Source: Straminergon stramineum (taxonomy: Eukaryota; Streptophyta; Bryopsida; Hypnales; Calliergonaceae). From it: a stretch of DNA of 64,000 nt. Under the pieces are notes generated by a model that had not been told where the DNA came from, made no database searches, and saw only the letters and a program-made list of their open reading frames with translations. This document shows positions 1 through 12,500 of the stretch, one piece after another. The position numbers and the translations under genes are program-made. Within the stretch, counting starts at the first letter, position 1. The number at the start of each line of letters is the position of its first letter. The stretch is taken from positions 43,869,218 through 43,933,217 of the forward strand of contig OY987263.1 of assembly GCA_963920665.1 (NCBI GenBank). Direction: 5' to 3'.

Positions 1-479
1 ATACACTCTTATTCGCATGAATTTTAAACACATGAAAATTTCCCTTATATTTTTCAAAGTTTGTTGCTCAAGTAGCACCTTATATGTACAAGAGTATTAC
101 AATTCTATATTATCTCCTAATTGCCTACAAGTGATTAGTCATTTGTGTCCAAAAATAATACTTCTACACAGATCTGTTTGGAATTATTTGTTGTCCCACA
201 AAGAAATATAGTAATTATAGAATTGTGATGAAGATTTCATTGAGATCTATACTTTGAAGGATAGAATGATCAAAGTTGATTGAAATTCTTTTGAAATGAT
301 TCAATTTAATCCCAAAATGTCTGAGGCACCAAATTATGATGTCAAATAAAACTTTGTAATAAAAAAACCCTTAACAAGAACCTATTTTTCATAATTTTAT
401 AATAGACAAGTCCTTTTTAAAGTTTATTTTTAGCATCAAAAAAAGATTTTGAAAATGAATGATTATAATTTTTCTATTC

Positions 480-1140
480 AAGATTTTGTACAAGGGTATC
501 TATTGCAAATCTTAATTTTCTAGTGTTGAGGTCTTTTGGAAATGAGCCTGAAATTTACTAGATCTTGGAGAAAAATCATATTACAAAAATTTGTTTTAAA
601 AAATTGTAGAGTAGATTTTTAGGAAGGCATAAATTGATCGGGGTTATGGATGTTATGTGCTTTAATCTCATATTTTTGGTGACCTCAATTTTAGATTTAA
701 CATGTGAAAAGAGGATTGAAAGACTTCAAATCGTTTTCACAATTTTAACATACTTATGATCAAACATTATAATCTTTCAATCCATAATAGATATTGTTGT
801 GTTTTTCTTTCTCACGTAATTTCTAACATGTTGACTACAAGAGAAAGGGATGTTTTAAATATAGTCCTAGTAGTATAGTCATATAAGTAATGACCTGAAA
901 GGAGTGTTTTTAGAATTTGTTTTCCTTAAAACATGTGTATTTCTAGTAAATTTTTACTAGTAATACCCCCTTTTAGGTCATTACTTATATGACTATACTA
1001 CTTGGACTATACTTAAAACACCCCTTTTTCTTGCAATAGTCTAGTTTGAATTTGTATGGTTAAATTTTTTTTAAATGTTGGTTTTTTGTTCAATTTAGAG
1101 CAAATTCCAATAAATTCAAAAAGGGCCTTGGGCATTTAGG
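480..1140 (-). repeat. dispersed AT-rich repeat family X, copy 1 (split by a MITE)
   Basis: Read on the minus strand, this stretch matches 8,000-8,460 and 15,890-16,160. Shared landmarks are a 'cctaaatgcccaaggc'-like start, 'aaactagacatgtta', and 'ataatgtttgat'. The copies are diverged and carry no shared open reading frame, so this looks like an old non-coding dispersed repeat. Its class is unknown. The copy is interrupted by the 833-1,041 foldback element. Confidence 0.75.
833..1041. mobile_element. foldback MITE, copy 1 (about 209 bp)
   Basis: The two halves are inverted copies. The left arm runs GACTA..aagggatgttttaaatatagtcc..gtatagtcatataagtaatgacc, and the right arm is its reverse complement, ending in TAGTC. 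No ORF is present, as expected for a MITE. The repeat around it (family X) exists without this insert at 8,120-8,140 and 15,915-15,935, which supports real insertion. The target-site duplication is not clear. A second member lies at 36,181-36,398. Confidence 0.8.
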
Positions 1141-1379
1141 GGATGAGAAATTAACAACAAGATCTTGAAGAAGACTCAATTGTACACTATTGCACAAAGT
1201 TTTTGTAGTGTGGAAAAAGCTTGAGAAACAAAATCCAAGGAATTTCCTAGTGGTGGTTCTTTAAATTGGGAAAGGTCAATTAGTCTATTGTATCTAAGGT
1301 CACTTTTAACGTAGGATACTCACTCACTTTAATAATTAAAGAAATAAAAGATAAATTTCATTAATTGATTCAAGGAATG

Positions 1380-3420
1380 TGTAATTAATTTCTAGCCTAT
1401 TCTAATATTCAATCCAATTTCCATGGATGTAGACACACAACATGTCGTCACATTCCTATACTAGAATTCTAATGTCAATTTGTCAAAGGTATGTCAAATA
1501 GTCCTAGCTCCTATTCTATCGACTTAATTATCCCACATATAATATAATATAAATATTGCCACATATATACAACTGCAATTCTTTAATTACTTCTTCAATT
1601 TAATCAATTGTCAATTGGTCTAGTCTCTGATTAATTAATCTAATTACTACAAATGCAATTATGCAAAATCACAACTAAGTAAGGTCAATTTGTCTTAGTT
1701 ATGCAAAGTATGTAAAAGTTAAGGTTCATTCCTGTGAATTATGCTCCAGTCAATTAGTCACAACTTCTTTCTTTCTCTAGCTCCATTCGCAACCAACAAG
1801 AAGTCAATTGGTCCATTATATAACAGGTTAGGCTATCATAGTCTATACAAATTTGCTATTTGGTCAATAGATCTCGTTTCCTCTCTAAAATATTGTCTAA
1901 CTCTATTAATATCATATTTGTCAAATTGTCCAATTCTCAACTCCTACAATACTCTAATTGTCAATAAGACAATCCTACTTTAATTCTGAATTGTTAATCT
2001 AGGCTTGAGCAATATTCTATCACTTGCACTATATCAAGCTGACTAATTGACATCTCAACTACCAACAACCAATAGGTCAACAATCAAATATACTTAAGTC
2101 AATTTGCCAAATAACACCAAGGTACTTGGTCTCCTCATCTACATGTCAATTTGTCCATTGTTCACATAATTATAAATCACATAACCACATCATTGGCTAA
2201 TTTCTTAATCCAAATTATCCCCTACAGACAATTAGACTACAATGACAACCATCACATACATAGACAATTAGACAACCAACTACAAGAATAATTCTAAATA
2301 ATTTAAAGATCTCCCAATCAATTTTGAATAATCACCATTAGGTTAAATAGTGCAATAACCTTGATCTTTACTAAACCAATGGATTGAATAACAAAATAAC
2401 TAATGCCAATCCCTGGCTCACATAATCACATTCAAACTTGATGACTATTCGACTTTCACAACTTCCTTCTTTAATCTCATGTTCACAAGAAGCTAACATT
2501 GTCTATTTAACATTAATAATCATATGCCAAATCAATCTTAACACAATTTATTGACTCAATTGCCAAATTCACTTAAGCTCCAATTTTAGAAAATATAATA
2601 CCAATCACTGATAATTTGACTACTTTCTTTCACAAACAAGTAGACCATATATAAATTTAAATACTAATAAGTTGCTCACCAGCTTAACTTCTACAACTAC
2701 CATCATTGTCTAATTGACTCTGAAATTACTGTTCTCTCATTCATAAATCAAGAAGTGCATCCCTCTTTACAACATAGTCCAGTTGACATCAAAATTGACA
2801 AAATATAATCAAATTTATTGGAGCTTCTTTATAGCTTGGCTATTAGTCTACACTAGTATAAAATTTATCAATCTCTGGAGTTACTTAAGAAATAATTATT
2901 CTCACCAACATCTCATTCTACAAAGCTCTCACAACAAGACTATTAAACTAAAATCAAAATAGTGAACAACGCCAATCCTTGGCTAATTGTCCTTCACATA
3001 ATAACCCGCCAATCACTGGCAAAATTGACCATTTGACTCATGTACACAAAAAGACTCCATTGCTTTAGACAACAAAGCACGACGATTTGACAATTAAGAA
3101 ATTACAACAAAACCACACCAATCCCTAGCTTACTGAATCACAACAAGAAAAGACAATTTTGATCCTATTCACAACTCTTGTCAATTAGACAAACAAAAGA
3201 ATACAAAACAACCACCAATCCCTGGCTAAGTTGATGAACACAAGAATGCCAATCACTAGCTTGCTAAAACAAAAAGTCCAAAAGCCAATCTTTGGCTATA
3301 CAATTGAACAAACGAATAGACAGATTTCCATTAAAATTGAAGGAATGCACAAGTACATTAGACAAGGTGAGCAATCATTGCAAACGTCGAGAGAGAGGGA
3401 CAAAAATCACAATTGATTAG
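1380..3420. repeat. AT-rich region with a recurring CCAATC-CTGGCT motif
   Basis: No gene is recognised here. The motif ccaatc(c/a)ctggcta recurs in degenerate form near 2,405, 2,968, 3,008, 3,117, 3,211, 3,249 and 3,283. 'gtcaattagac/gtcaatttgtc' type words are scattered through the whole stretch. Spacing is irregular, so this is not a simple tandem satellite. Short ORFs here (for example 3,231-3,416) are made of the motif itself and are not credible genes. Confidence 0.5.
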
Positions 3421-5300
3421 TCTTTTACTTTCTTGACAATAACTAATTCACAATTTAACCGCAATGTCTATTTGTCTAATTGTTTTGATTCCAAGTTAAC
3501 CTTGACTCTTTATTCGGCTATCTAATGGTCCTTTTCGTATTGGTGTGTCAATTAGACCTATTTCGCATTCTAAAGAGTTATAAAGCTATCTTAGTTGGTC
3601 CGTTAGTCTTTTACTTTCAAAATCTTTAAAAAAGTTACCCAAAAAGTATGTCTACAATTTCATCAAGATCCAATGGAACAACTTTATGACTATAATGATA
3701 TGTTGATCCACATTGTCAAAATGAAGAACTCCCCCCAAAAGAGTAGTCTTTGACTCCTAACTGCCCAACCAACCATATATGGTTGATGCAAAATTTCAAG
3801 CTAGTTTTGGTGTGGACAATTAAATCCTTTTGACCACTTTATAAAAATTGTAGACACTATTGAAGGCTAACTACTGGAAGCTTTTATTTTTCATTGAAAA
3901 AGGTAAATATTTGCTTTTTTGAGAGGTCCTCAAAGACAAATATGTACCATTAATTGTGGAAGAGTAAAGCTTGCTAATTTCGCTTGATTTGAGATCTTAA
4001 AAATTTTACTTATCCATTTGCTTTGAAAAGGGTTCCAATGAAAAGAGTAAAGTGTTTTCATAAATTTCACAGTTGAAAACTTAAACATGCAAGTGTTAAT
4101 TTGGAGTTATTTGCCATTTCTACTTATAGAAGAAAAATTGCATTTTAGCAATTGCAAGATGGATTGTGTTATGAGTTTGATAGCTCTTCATTTAAACTTA
4201 AGGTTTTTGGAAGTGAATTTTAGTGATCTTACACAATTTCTAATTGTTCATGTCATCTCCAATCCCCCAAAATTGTTATATGCAAATTTCTCAAACATTG
4301 TGGGGAGGGACAATATATGAAAAATAGGAAACATACATTTCTCTTGTTATAATCTCACAACTTCTATGCAATTTCACACTCAAAAATTGGTATCCTCACT
4401 AACAAGCAAGACCTCTAGACATCTATATGGTTAGATTTTGAAAAAAAACAAAACAATTTGCTTCATTGGTGATAACTATATGCCCATGCTCTTTTTTCAT
4501 AGGAAAAACATACTTGGAAAGGCTTGGGTACTTAGGAGTCAAATTAAAAATTATTTCCAAGTGTGTATCCATTATTTACAAATTTAGGGTGTATAATTGA
4601 ATAATGATAAGTTCATACCAATATTTTTGTTTAAATTCAAAGAAATTAAGGTCACAATGCAAGAATAAATGTTTTGTATGTGACTAGGGTATAAACCATA
4701 GTAGTTTGAAGGATAGGACTAAGTTTCTAAGTTTCATGAATTATGGCTACCTAAAGTAAGTTTTTTTTTTTTTTGATGTTGTTCATGCCACGAGGGTAAT
4801 CTTTGATTTTCAATGGACATGCATAAAGATAAGATTACTCCATATTCTTTAGAATTTTCTAAATTTTTTTCTTTATTAAACCCCTTAAAGACCAAGCATT
4901 CAAATTTTGAACAACTCATTCCAAATATACAAAAATATGTTTTTTCATCCATCTTTTTTTTGGAACATTCATTTGTATGGTATAGATTCTATAGACTTTG
5001 CTTTGCAAATATTCTATAATTCAAAGGATATTGGGGGTCTCACCCCCCAAAATAATTTTTTCAATTCAAAAAATGACCCTTCAAAATGACTGGAATAAAA
5101 GTAAAATAAAAATATATAAAAATCACTATGATTAGAACTTAACATTTTGAACTTATAAAAAAAAATTCTTGTGAAAATGACAGTCACTCAATATACAATC
5201 AATAAAAGGAATTTTTAGTTTTTGGCTTCAAACTTTATTGAAAATATTGGTTGGTGCACTAGTTGATTTAATTGTTGATGGATATGATCTATAAATTATA
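3421..5300. other. gene-free AT-rich interval
   Basis: I see no recognisable exon, RNA gene or bounded repeat. Homopolymer runs and short chance ORFs (for example 4,087-4,320 and 4,813-5,019) occur, but none resembles a known family or has supporting splice signals. Confidence 0.5.
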
Positions 5301-5305
5301 TTTAC

Positions 5306-6361
5306 GGGTGATTGCAAGAAACACCTGCCAGTTTCGTTGCGCTTTTTTTTGGAGTGCTATAACTTTTGAATTATGAATCTGATTCCAAAACCAAAAAAAC
5401 TCTTTCTAGATATCTTTCTTGTTATTGTAATCCTTATTTTTCAGAAATTTTTAAAAATCATTTTATATTTAAAAGTCAATTTTGATAATTTGTCACACTT
5501 TGACGTTTAGGGTTTTTTTATACTATTGAGTGGTTTAAAATAGTGATTTTCAGCTGAAATTTCTATAGTATATTAGTTTAGTAGGCATACACGTGCCTAC
5601 CAAAGGAAATCTAAAAATTCATTATTTTATATCCTCCATGTTCATGCAAATAGGCCTCTCTTTCGAGTGCAATTCTAAACAATAGAGATAGTTTTGAACT
5701 CGTTTTTTTGCTCAAATCTCATCATCAAAAAGTCCTCCCAAATGTCCAATTTTTAGTTTTCTTGAAAATTGTTTTTCCTATTTTCTACAAATTAAAACGT
5801 CAAAGTATGTATTTTCTTTGTTAGAATTCTATGTCCCAAAATATATCATAGAAAATACATATTTTGACGTTTTAATTTGTAGAAAATAGGAAAAACAATT
5901 TTCAAGAAAACTAAAAATTGGACATTTGGGAGGACTTTTTGATGATGAGATTTGAGCAAAAAAACGAGTTCAAAACTATCTCTATTGTTTAGAATTGCAC
6001 TCGAAAGAGAGGCCTATTTGCATGAACATGGAGGATATAAAATAATGAATTTTTAGATTTCCTTTGGTAGGCACGTGTATGCCTACTAAACTAATATACT
6101 ATAGAAATTTCAGCTGAAAATCACTATTTTAAACCACTCAATAGTATAAAAAAACCCTAAACGTCAAAGTGTGACAAATTATCAAAATTGACTTTTAAAT
6201 ATAAAATGATTTTTAAATTTTTTTGAAAAATAAGTATCACAATAACAAGAAAGATATCTAGAAAGAGTTTTTTTGGTTTTGGAATCAGATTCATAATTCA
6301 AAAGTTATAGCACTCCAAAAAAGAACACAACGAAACTGGCAGGTGTTTCTTGCAATCACCC
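5306..6361. mobile_element. 1,056-bp near-perfect foldback transposon
   Basis: Two arms of about 510 bp are inverted copies of each other with only a handful of differences, around a loop of about 30 bp centred near 5,833. Ends are GGGTGATTGCAAGAAACACC on the left and its exact reverse complement on the right. The flanks are TTAC (5,302-5,305) and TTAC (6,362-6,365), a 4-bp target-site duplication. No ORF is conserved across the arms, so it is non-autonomous. A related element with similar tips and also a 4-bp duplication lies at 47,934-49,053. The near identity of the arms suggests recent formation or gene conversion. The superfamily is not settled; a 4-bp duplication fits few plant DNA transposon groups (Sola-like is one option). 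Confidence 0.88.
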
Positions 6362-6365
6362 TTAC

Positions 6366-7530
6366 AATTATTATTTGGAGTAGAGCAATTGGGCCATCTA
6401 TTATATTAATTACGCATTGTCAATCATATGATCTGTCCTCAGGGAGATCACTCCTTGTAATTTAAGGTATACACTTGAGTTACAAGGGTATTTGATATAG
6501 GGCTATTTACCTTCATTATTGCTTTTAAGATGACCTTGTTTTTACATAAAAAGCTATATGGGTGTATTTCCAATCCCCTATATTTTTTTGTAAATTCATT
6601 CATGCAATTTTTTCAGTGGGGCTATCTTACATACAATATTTAAGTGTCCAAATTTTTCCCATTGTTGCCTTTCTTTACAATTTTTTCCTTCCCTCTACTA
6701 CATGCATATACACCATAAAACCAACAATGATCAATTCAATTCAAGTGCCATTAACAAAGTGGTGGTTTTAAATAACAAATTTACCATTGAACATTTCAAA
6801 ATCCCCACTAAAAGTCTGAAACTATCTTGTGAACATCCCATTCAATATTTATGTGTTTAACACATATATCCTCAAAGACTAAGGTTAAATGGACTATCCC
6901 GGTATTGTACAAATTTCAAGTTATTGAATCCACTAGGGTAAACCTCATGATTTGTGCAATGTGATAATTTGGGCCATTTGTAGTCAATTTCTTACATTTG
7001 CACTTAATGTTTTTGATATATACACTATAATTACCATGGCACAATTTCAATCAACCACCAATCATTGTAGATTTTCTTGATTGTGTCTATTTTATCATCC
7101 ACATGAAATTATTTGTCCTTATCTATACTCATAGTACTAAAAAAATTTGCATTGCCTCTATCTATTAAAGCTAACTTATTAATAAAAATTCCTACTACAT
7201 GATGTTTTTATGTAGCCTAATTTATATATATTAGAGTATATGGAATTTCATGGACCCTATAGTAGCCCTACATATTATATAAATTTTCCTCCCTTTGAAT
7301 TGAATGGACCCTATCTTTTTAACTCATGTAGTTTTCTAAAAACTTGAGAGTGATCTCCCCGGGGATCTGTCATGACCATTTGTTACAAATATGGTCATTT
7401 TTTTTATCATGATTATTTCATCATGTCATCCCAAATGTTTTACATTCGGTTTTGTAAAGCTTCAACTAGTTGTCCAGTCCATATTCTCCTAAGTTCAATG
7501 TTACATTGCAACATGTCTATCCGTCTATGC
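6366..7530. other. gene-free AT-rich interval
   Basis: No exon or bounded element is recognised. A short palindromic ctccccggggat lies near 7,356. The ORF at 6,562-6,771 has no family resemblance and simple composition. Confidence 0.45.
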
Positions 7531-7540
7531 TAGTACTATG

Positions 7541-7860
7541 TAATTGAGATAGTTCACATTCATGACATGAATCAAATTTGAAATCCTTTGGCCACATAGA
7601 TTGCATAATTATCATGTTTTAGAGTAACACATTTGGAGGTGAAATTCAATTTCTAAACCTACTCAAATGAAAAAAGATTGAAACTATAAATTAATTCAAA
7701 ACCAACATACAAACACATTGGTGAAAGAAAATATCATTCAATTGACTCATTGTGTCTGCAAAATGATTGAAATGTCAAAAAATATAAATAAAAGTTGCAA
7801 AAACCCCATCTCAAGCTAAATCTCCTTCTACTGAAATGCTTCTTAGTCACTCATAACTTC
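7541..7860 (-). repeat. dispersed repeat family Y, copy 1
   Basis: The reverse complement matches 34,725-34,990 and 54,510-54,760 closely. Shared words include 'acaatgagtcaattgaatg', 'atttcacctccaaatgt' and 'gcaatctatg'. Reading frames are not kept among copies, so it is probably non-coding. It directly precedes a family X copy. Confidence 0.75.
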
Positions 7861-7999
7861 TTGGGTTGATATGAAAATTTAACCACACAAACTGCACTAG
7901 TATTCTCAACTTTACTAAAAAAAATTATTGAAAAAGGACACTATATGAAGAAGAAACAAGCCATTGAAGTTCACCGTGATCCAAAAATGTTTGGATTTT

Positions 8000-8460
8000 G
8001 AACTTTAACCCCTAAATGCCCAAGGCTTGTTTGGAGCTCCTTGAAATTTAATCTAAATTGAACAAAAAGTCAACATTTTCATAAGTTTTACCAATTTCTT
8101 TTGAATTGTAACCGTACAAATTCAAACTAGACATGTTAGAGATCACATAGGAAAAGAAAACATAACAATATCACTTATAGATTGAAAGATTATAATGTTT
8201 GATCACAAGGGTGTAAAAATTGTGAAAATTTTTCAATTCACTTTTTGCATGTCAACTCTAAAAAGTTGGTCACTAAAAAAATATGAGGTTATAGGGCCCA
8301 GCATGCACAACCCCAATCAATTTACGGTTATTCAAAATCTATTGTACAATTTTTTAAAATGAATTTCTAATGTGATTTTGCCTCCAAGATCTAGTGTATT
8401 TGAGGGTCATTTTCAAGAGCCCTCAACACTACAGGAAGTCAAGATTGCAATGGGCATCCT
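8000..8460 (+). repeat. dispersed repeat family X, copy 2
   Basis: Starts with 'taacccctaaatgcccaagg' and matches the reverse complement of 480-1,140 and the direct strand of 15,890-16,160. It lacks the MITE insertion, so it serves as an empty-site reference near 8,127. Another 'cttgggcatttaggggttaa' boundary in opposite orientation lies at 8,630, suggesting back-to-back copies. Confidence 0.7.
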
Positions 8461-9590
8461 TGCACTAAATCTTCTATAGAAAAATCATAATCCTTTATTT
8501 TTCAGATCAACTTTTTGATCCTAAATCTAGACTTCAAAAAGAATTCTCCAAAAATACGAACTACTAATAATAGCAATTTGGTTGGGTTTTATTTAACTTC
8601 AAAGTTTTCGAAACACTAGAATCTGGTGCCTTGGGCATTTAGGGGTTAAATTGCTTCCAAAGGCATTCAAAACACCTTGGATTGGCATAAAAAGTTTACC
8701 ACTATGAATAGAATTCAAGGGAACATAATCCAACAAATTTGATTGAAAACAAACATTGGATGAAGTAGATACAAGCCTATGAAGTTGCAACCATCAAAAT
8801 GCAGTTTGGTGAACTAAAATCAATACATTTTGAATTGATTTGAAAATTTTACCACCAAAACTTGAAAGAATGCAAATTTTCCATTAAGTTTTATCAAATT
8901 TGGACATCAAATGCAAAAGTTGCAACACTTTGAATTGGACTTCTAAACTATAGGACACTTTTGGTCCCCTTGGTTGGTGAGGGGTCAAAGGGGTTAAATT
9001 TTCCTATTACAAAATAAGCTTCTTGTTAAATTAACTACACCCCATCATTATATAGATGGTTATTTTCTTTCCAACATTAATCATATCATCTTCTTAGAGC
9101 TTCTACATTAGTTGATACACAATAGAAATGGACACTTCAAGTCCATATAGGCATTACATTTTTACGCATAAGGTTTAATCCTGGAAGGACACTAGCCCAT
9201 AATCAAGGTAGTCACTAAAAAAGGATCTGATTTTTGGACCTAAAGGTGCATTATTCTTCATTCCTACAATAAATTAGAAAGTCATCCATTGGACACTTTT
9301 AGGCTGCCCTATTGTTTTAGAGTTAAACATGTTAAACACTTAGGGGTTCATTTAATAAAATCAGTCTTTTTTTTTTCAATAAAACATGTAAACTAAAATA
9401 TACAATTCTTTCATGCACCCTAAGAAGTTCAAATAAAAAATTCTGATTCTCAGCACAATTAGTTGAATCAAACCCCAAATGGGATAGCAAACGTAAGTAA
9501 GTTTGCTTCTCCGTTGGTCGGATCTCTTGACTGTGGTTTTCCTAAACCTAACGAAGTAAAACATTAGTAGAGTACATTAGTTATGAAAAT
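8461..9590. other. repeat-derived intergenic interval downstream of the SPPL gene
   Basis: AT-rich sequence holding a further family X/Y-like boundary at 8,628-8,650. The last few hundred bases before 9,594 probably include the 3' untranslated region and polyadenylation region of the minus-strand SPPL gene. No protein-coding exon was recognised. Confidence 0.4.
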
Positions 9591-9593
9591 GTT

Positions 9594-12500
9594 CTAATCA
9601 GTAGGGCTACGAACTGAACTATCAATTGGAAACGGATCGAGAGAATCTCCTTTGTACCACAAAGATTTCAAATCCCCTCTCCACCATCCGAGTGCCAACA
9701 CTGTGCCTGCGTAAAACATACACGGAGTTTTCAGTAACTTGTAGTCAACAATTTGTTAGGAATAAGCTTTAGAACATGTAACCAACCATCTTGTTTTGGT
9801 TTCAGAACAGATGAATCCAAAAAAACTCGAGGCAGCTGTTGGCATATACAAAAAATCCTAAACCATGTCGAAAATAAAATCGAAATGCTCTTTAAACGAG
9901 AGTTATTCTGAAAGCAGTGGAATTGAATTTATCTTCAAAGAGTTTGACTTTAGACAAAAGCACTCAATAGAAAAAAAAAGAAAGGGGTGAGATGTTTTTA
10001 AAAAAAGTTTTGGTGACTAAAACCCCAATTTGGAGAAGAAACCAACCCAATGTTAATAAATTGCAAGCAAATATGAGTCGTCTTTCCAAGTTGGACAAGG
10101 CCTGTGCTCAAATTGGGGGAGAAAGAGGGGTGAGACACCATTATATAACAGATTTCCAGTATATTCCCTCGTGGATAGTGAGACATACCGAGAGTACAAG
10201 GCACAATATATAGAAGGGCAGGTTGCCCACTGCCGTGCATGGCATTCAGTGCAACGTATGTCAGAAATAAACCTGGAGTTCCCAACAAAAAGATCCAACC
10301 AGGGGTGAGTACACTGCATTGTCTGTACAGAAAATGTCAAATAAATGGAGACCATAGAAATCATCAAAAGAGGGTTTGACAAACGGTTTTGCAATTCTGT
10401 CTTTCATTGTACACATATAAACACAGGACAAGCAGGTATTGAAATATTCCCCCACGTCCTCATGAATGACACTGCCAGTTTTGAGCAAGTAACCACAGAA
10501 AGTCAAGACAGTTGAAATGTACCTAATGCATAACCATGTGTGACCCATAAAAAGTAGCCCCTCCACAAACTCTTTCTTGCAGTCCAGTCATACCTGAAAC
10601 CAGTAACATTTATCAGTAACAACTTTTTGAAGGGTAAGACTTTTTTATCCAAGAAATCTTCTGTGTCCGTGCAGAACTCCCATCTCAACCTAAAGCAGCA
10701 GTACTTGTCTTGAAAATTAGTGTAGACCTAACTAAAGCTACTAGGGTGTAAATCCCTTGACCAGAACCCCAATCCTAACCTCTAAAGGGTCAAACGATTT
10801 GTGCTTAACCCTTGAACATCGGTCTGGTGACCGTGGAAATCAGCCATTTTGGAACCGTGTGACATCATCTACTTTATAAAAATAAAAAATACTCATTGGG
10901 AGTCAAACTTCTGTAGAAGATCTCCCCTTTCCACCTCTAATTCTAAGGATAAATAGTTGCAATTCTGTCCTACAGAGGAGAATTCCTTGACATTAATCGG
11001 ACAAAAAACATCCGCCACGTCGTTTAGGCGTTAAAAACAACCAACTTGATTGATCATATTGAGAAAAACGTAAGTCATATTGTGGCAAAAAATTTCACTA
11101 AAATCAGTGCAGAACATTGCATGCGTTTTTTGGTCAAAAAATATACATGATTTGACAAATAAAAGTCCCCGTATGAACTACTCGAAACTGCTTAAGACAT
11201 GAGGTCGTAATTTGGGCCTCTTGGTCCTCAAGGTGATAAATCACGCTTTTGTGTGGCTTTCACGTAGAATTCAAAGAGATTACTTCCAATGTAATAAGCC
11301 TCCAAGACGATAAACTAGTTGCAATGCATGACTCACAAATCATTGACAGACGTTACGCTGGGACATTGGGAAAAATAATATACCACGTACCTTAGGCAAA
11401 AGGAACAAAGCAACCCTGGCAGAAGAATGTCACCAAAACCAATGATACTGTAACCTCCCCAAGGATCATACAACCTTGGGACCTTCAAAAGCATAGGTAT
11501 CATTTCACCATTACTTTTATCACCCTGTGCTACCTGTCACCATCAGAAGGTCCGCATGATTTTAAAATAACCTGTGAGCACCAAAAACTCTTCGATAACA
11601 ATAAAATTTCGTAAAGATCACGAAAAATGCCCAAAATATGGGACATCAAGCAGAAGAACAATATCAGCCAGCAAAAGTGTCAAAACCGCATTCCTTCCAC
11701 TTATGTACTTCAATAGGTAACGCAAATTCACGAAGTTGTTTCTATGGTCTTCTAGGGTTCAGGTTTGGAGAGCAAGACACGTACCACAATCATCACGCTC
11801 TCATGGAAAAATGACGGAGAGATGAACACCCAGAAAACATCATAAAAGAATGCACAGCTCAATAGTATTGTTGCGACCTGTGTACAAAAGCAAGAGTTCA
11901 CATAAAACCCAAATGACTTCGCGATGCCAAAGTAGACAAGTCCAGACATGAGTAGATCTGGTTCAAGTCTTCGGTACCATAATTTTCTGCAATAGATTTT
12001 CTATATGTGTATCCAAGCAAAACAAATGAACATTCTGCCAGAAGATCACAATTGGAGTGCACACGCTGTTCTTCCGACTGACCCTAGTTTAATGTTTTCT
12101 AGATAGAAGCTCATTATTGGTTCCAGAGCAACTAACCTTGATGTTTGGGAGTCGTACAATCTGAAGGACTGTCAGGATGAGCGCTATTCCCTGGAAGAGA
12201 GACAATAAAGGCAACTCTTAATCAGCGTGTCCTCTTCCGTAAATATAATTAGGTTCCACTAGCTGAGTGCAAGGAATCCCTTGAACCTCTCAAAACGCAC
12301 AGCAATTGCACAATAAGAACTTGTCGGTTGATTAATATATATATCTCTGGTGAATGAGATCCGGTCAAAATCAGTAATTAAACATCTCCAATGGATTATT
12401 GACCCTGAAACTTTTTCAATACTACACAGACGCTGACACAGAAGCCCGAAAAATATAGTTCCGAACGTTGACCCCAAATAAAACTGGCATGACGAGATGC

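Noticed and set aside
10053..10394. Minus-strand ORF of 113 codons
   Set aside because: Runs across SPPL exon 13 and introns in the wrong phase.
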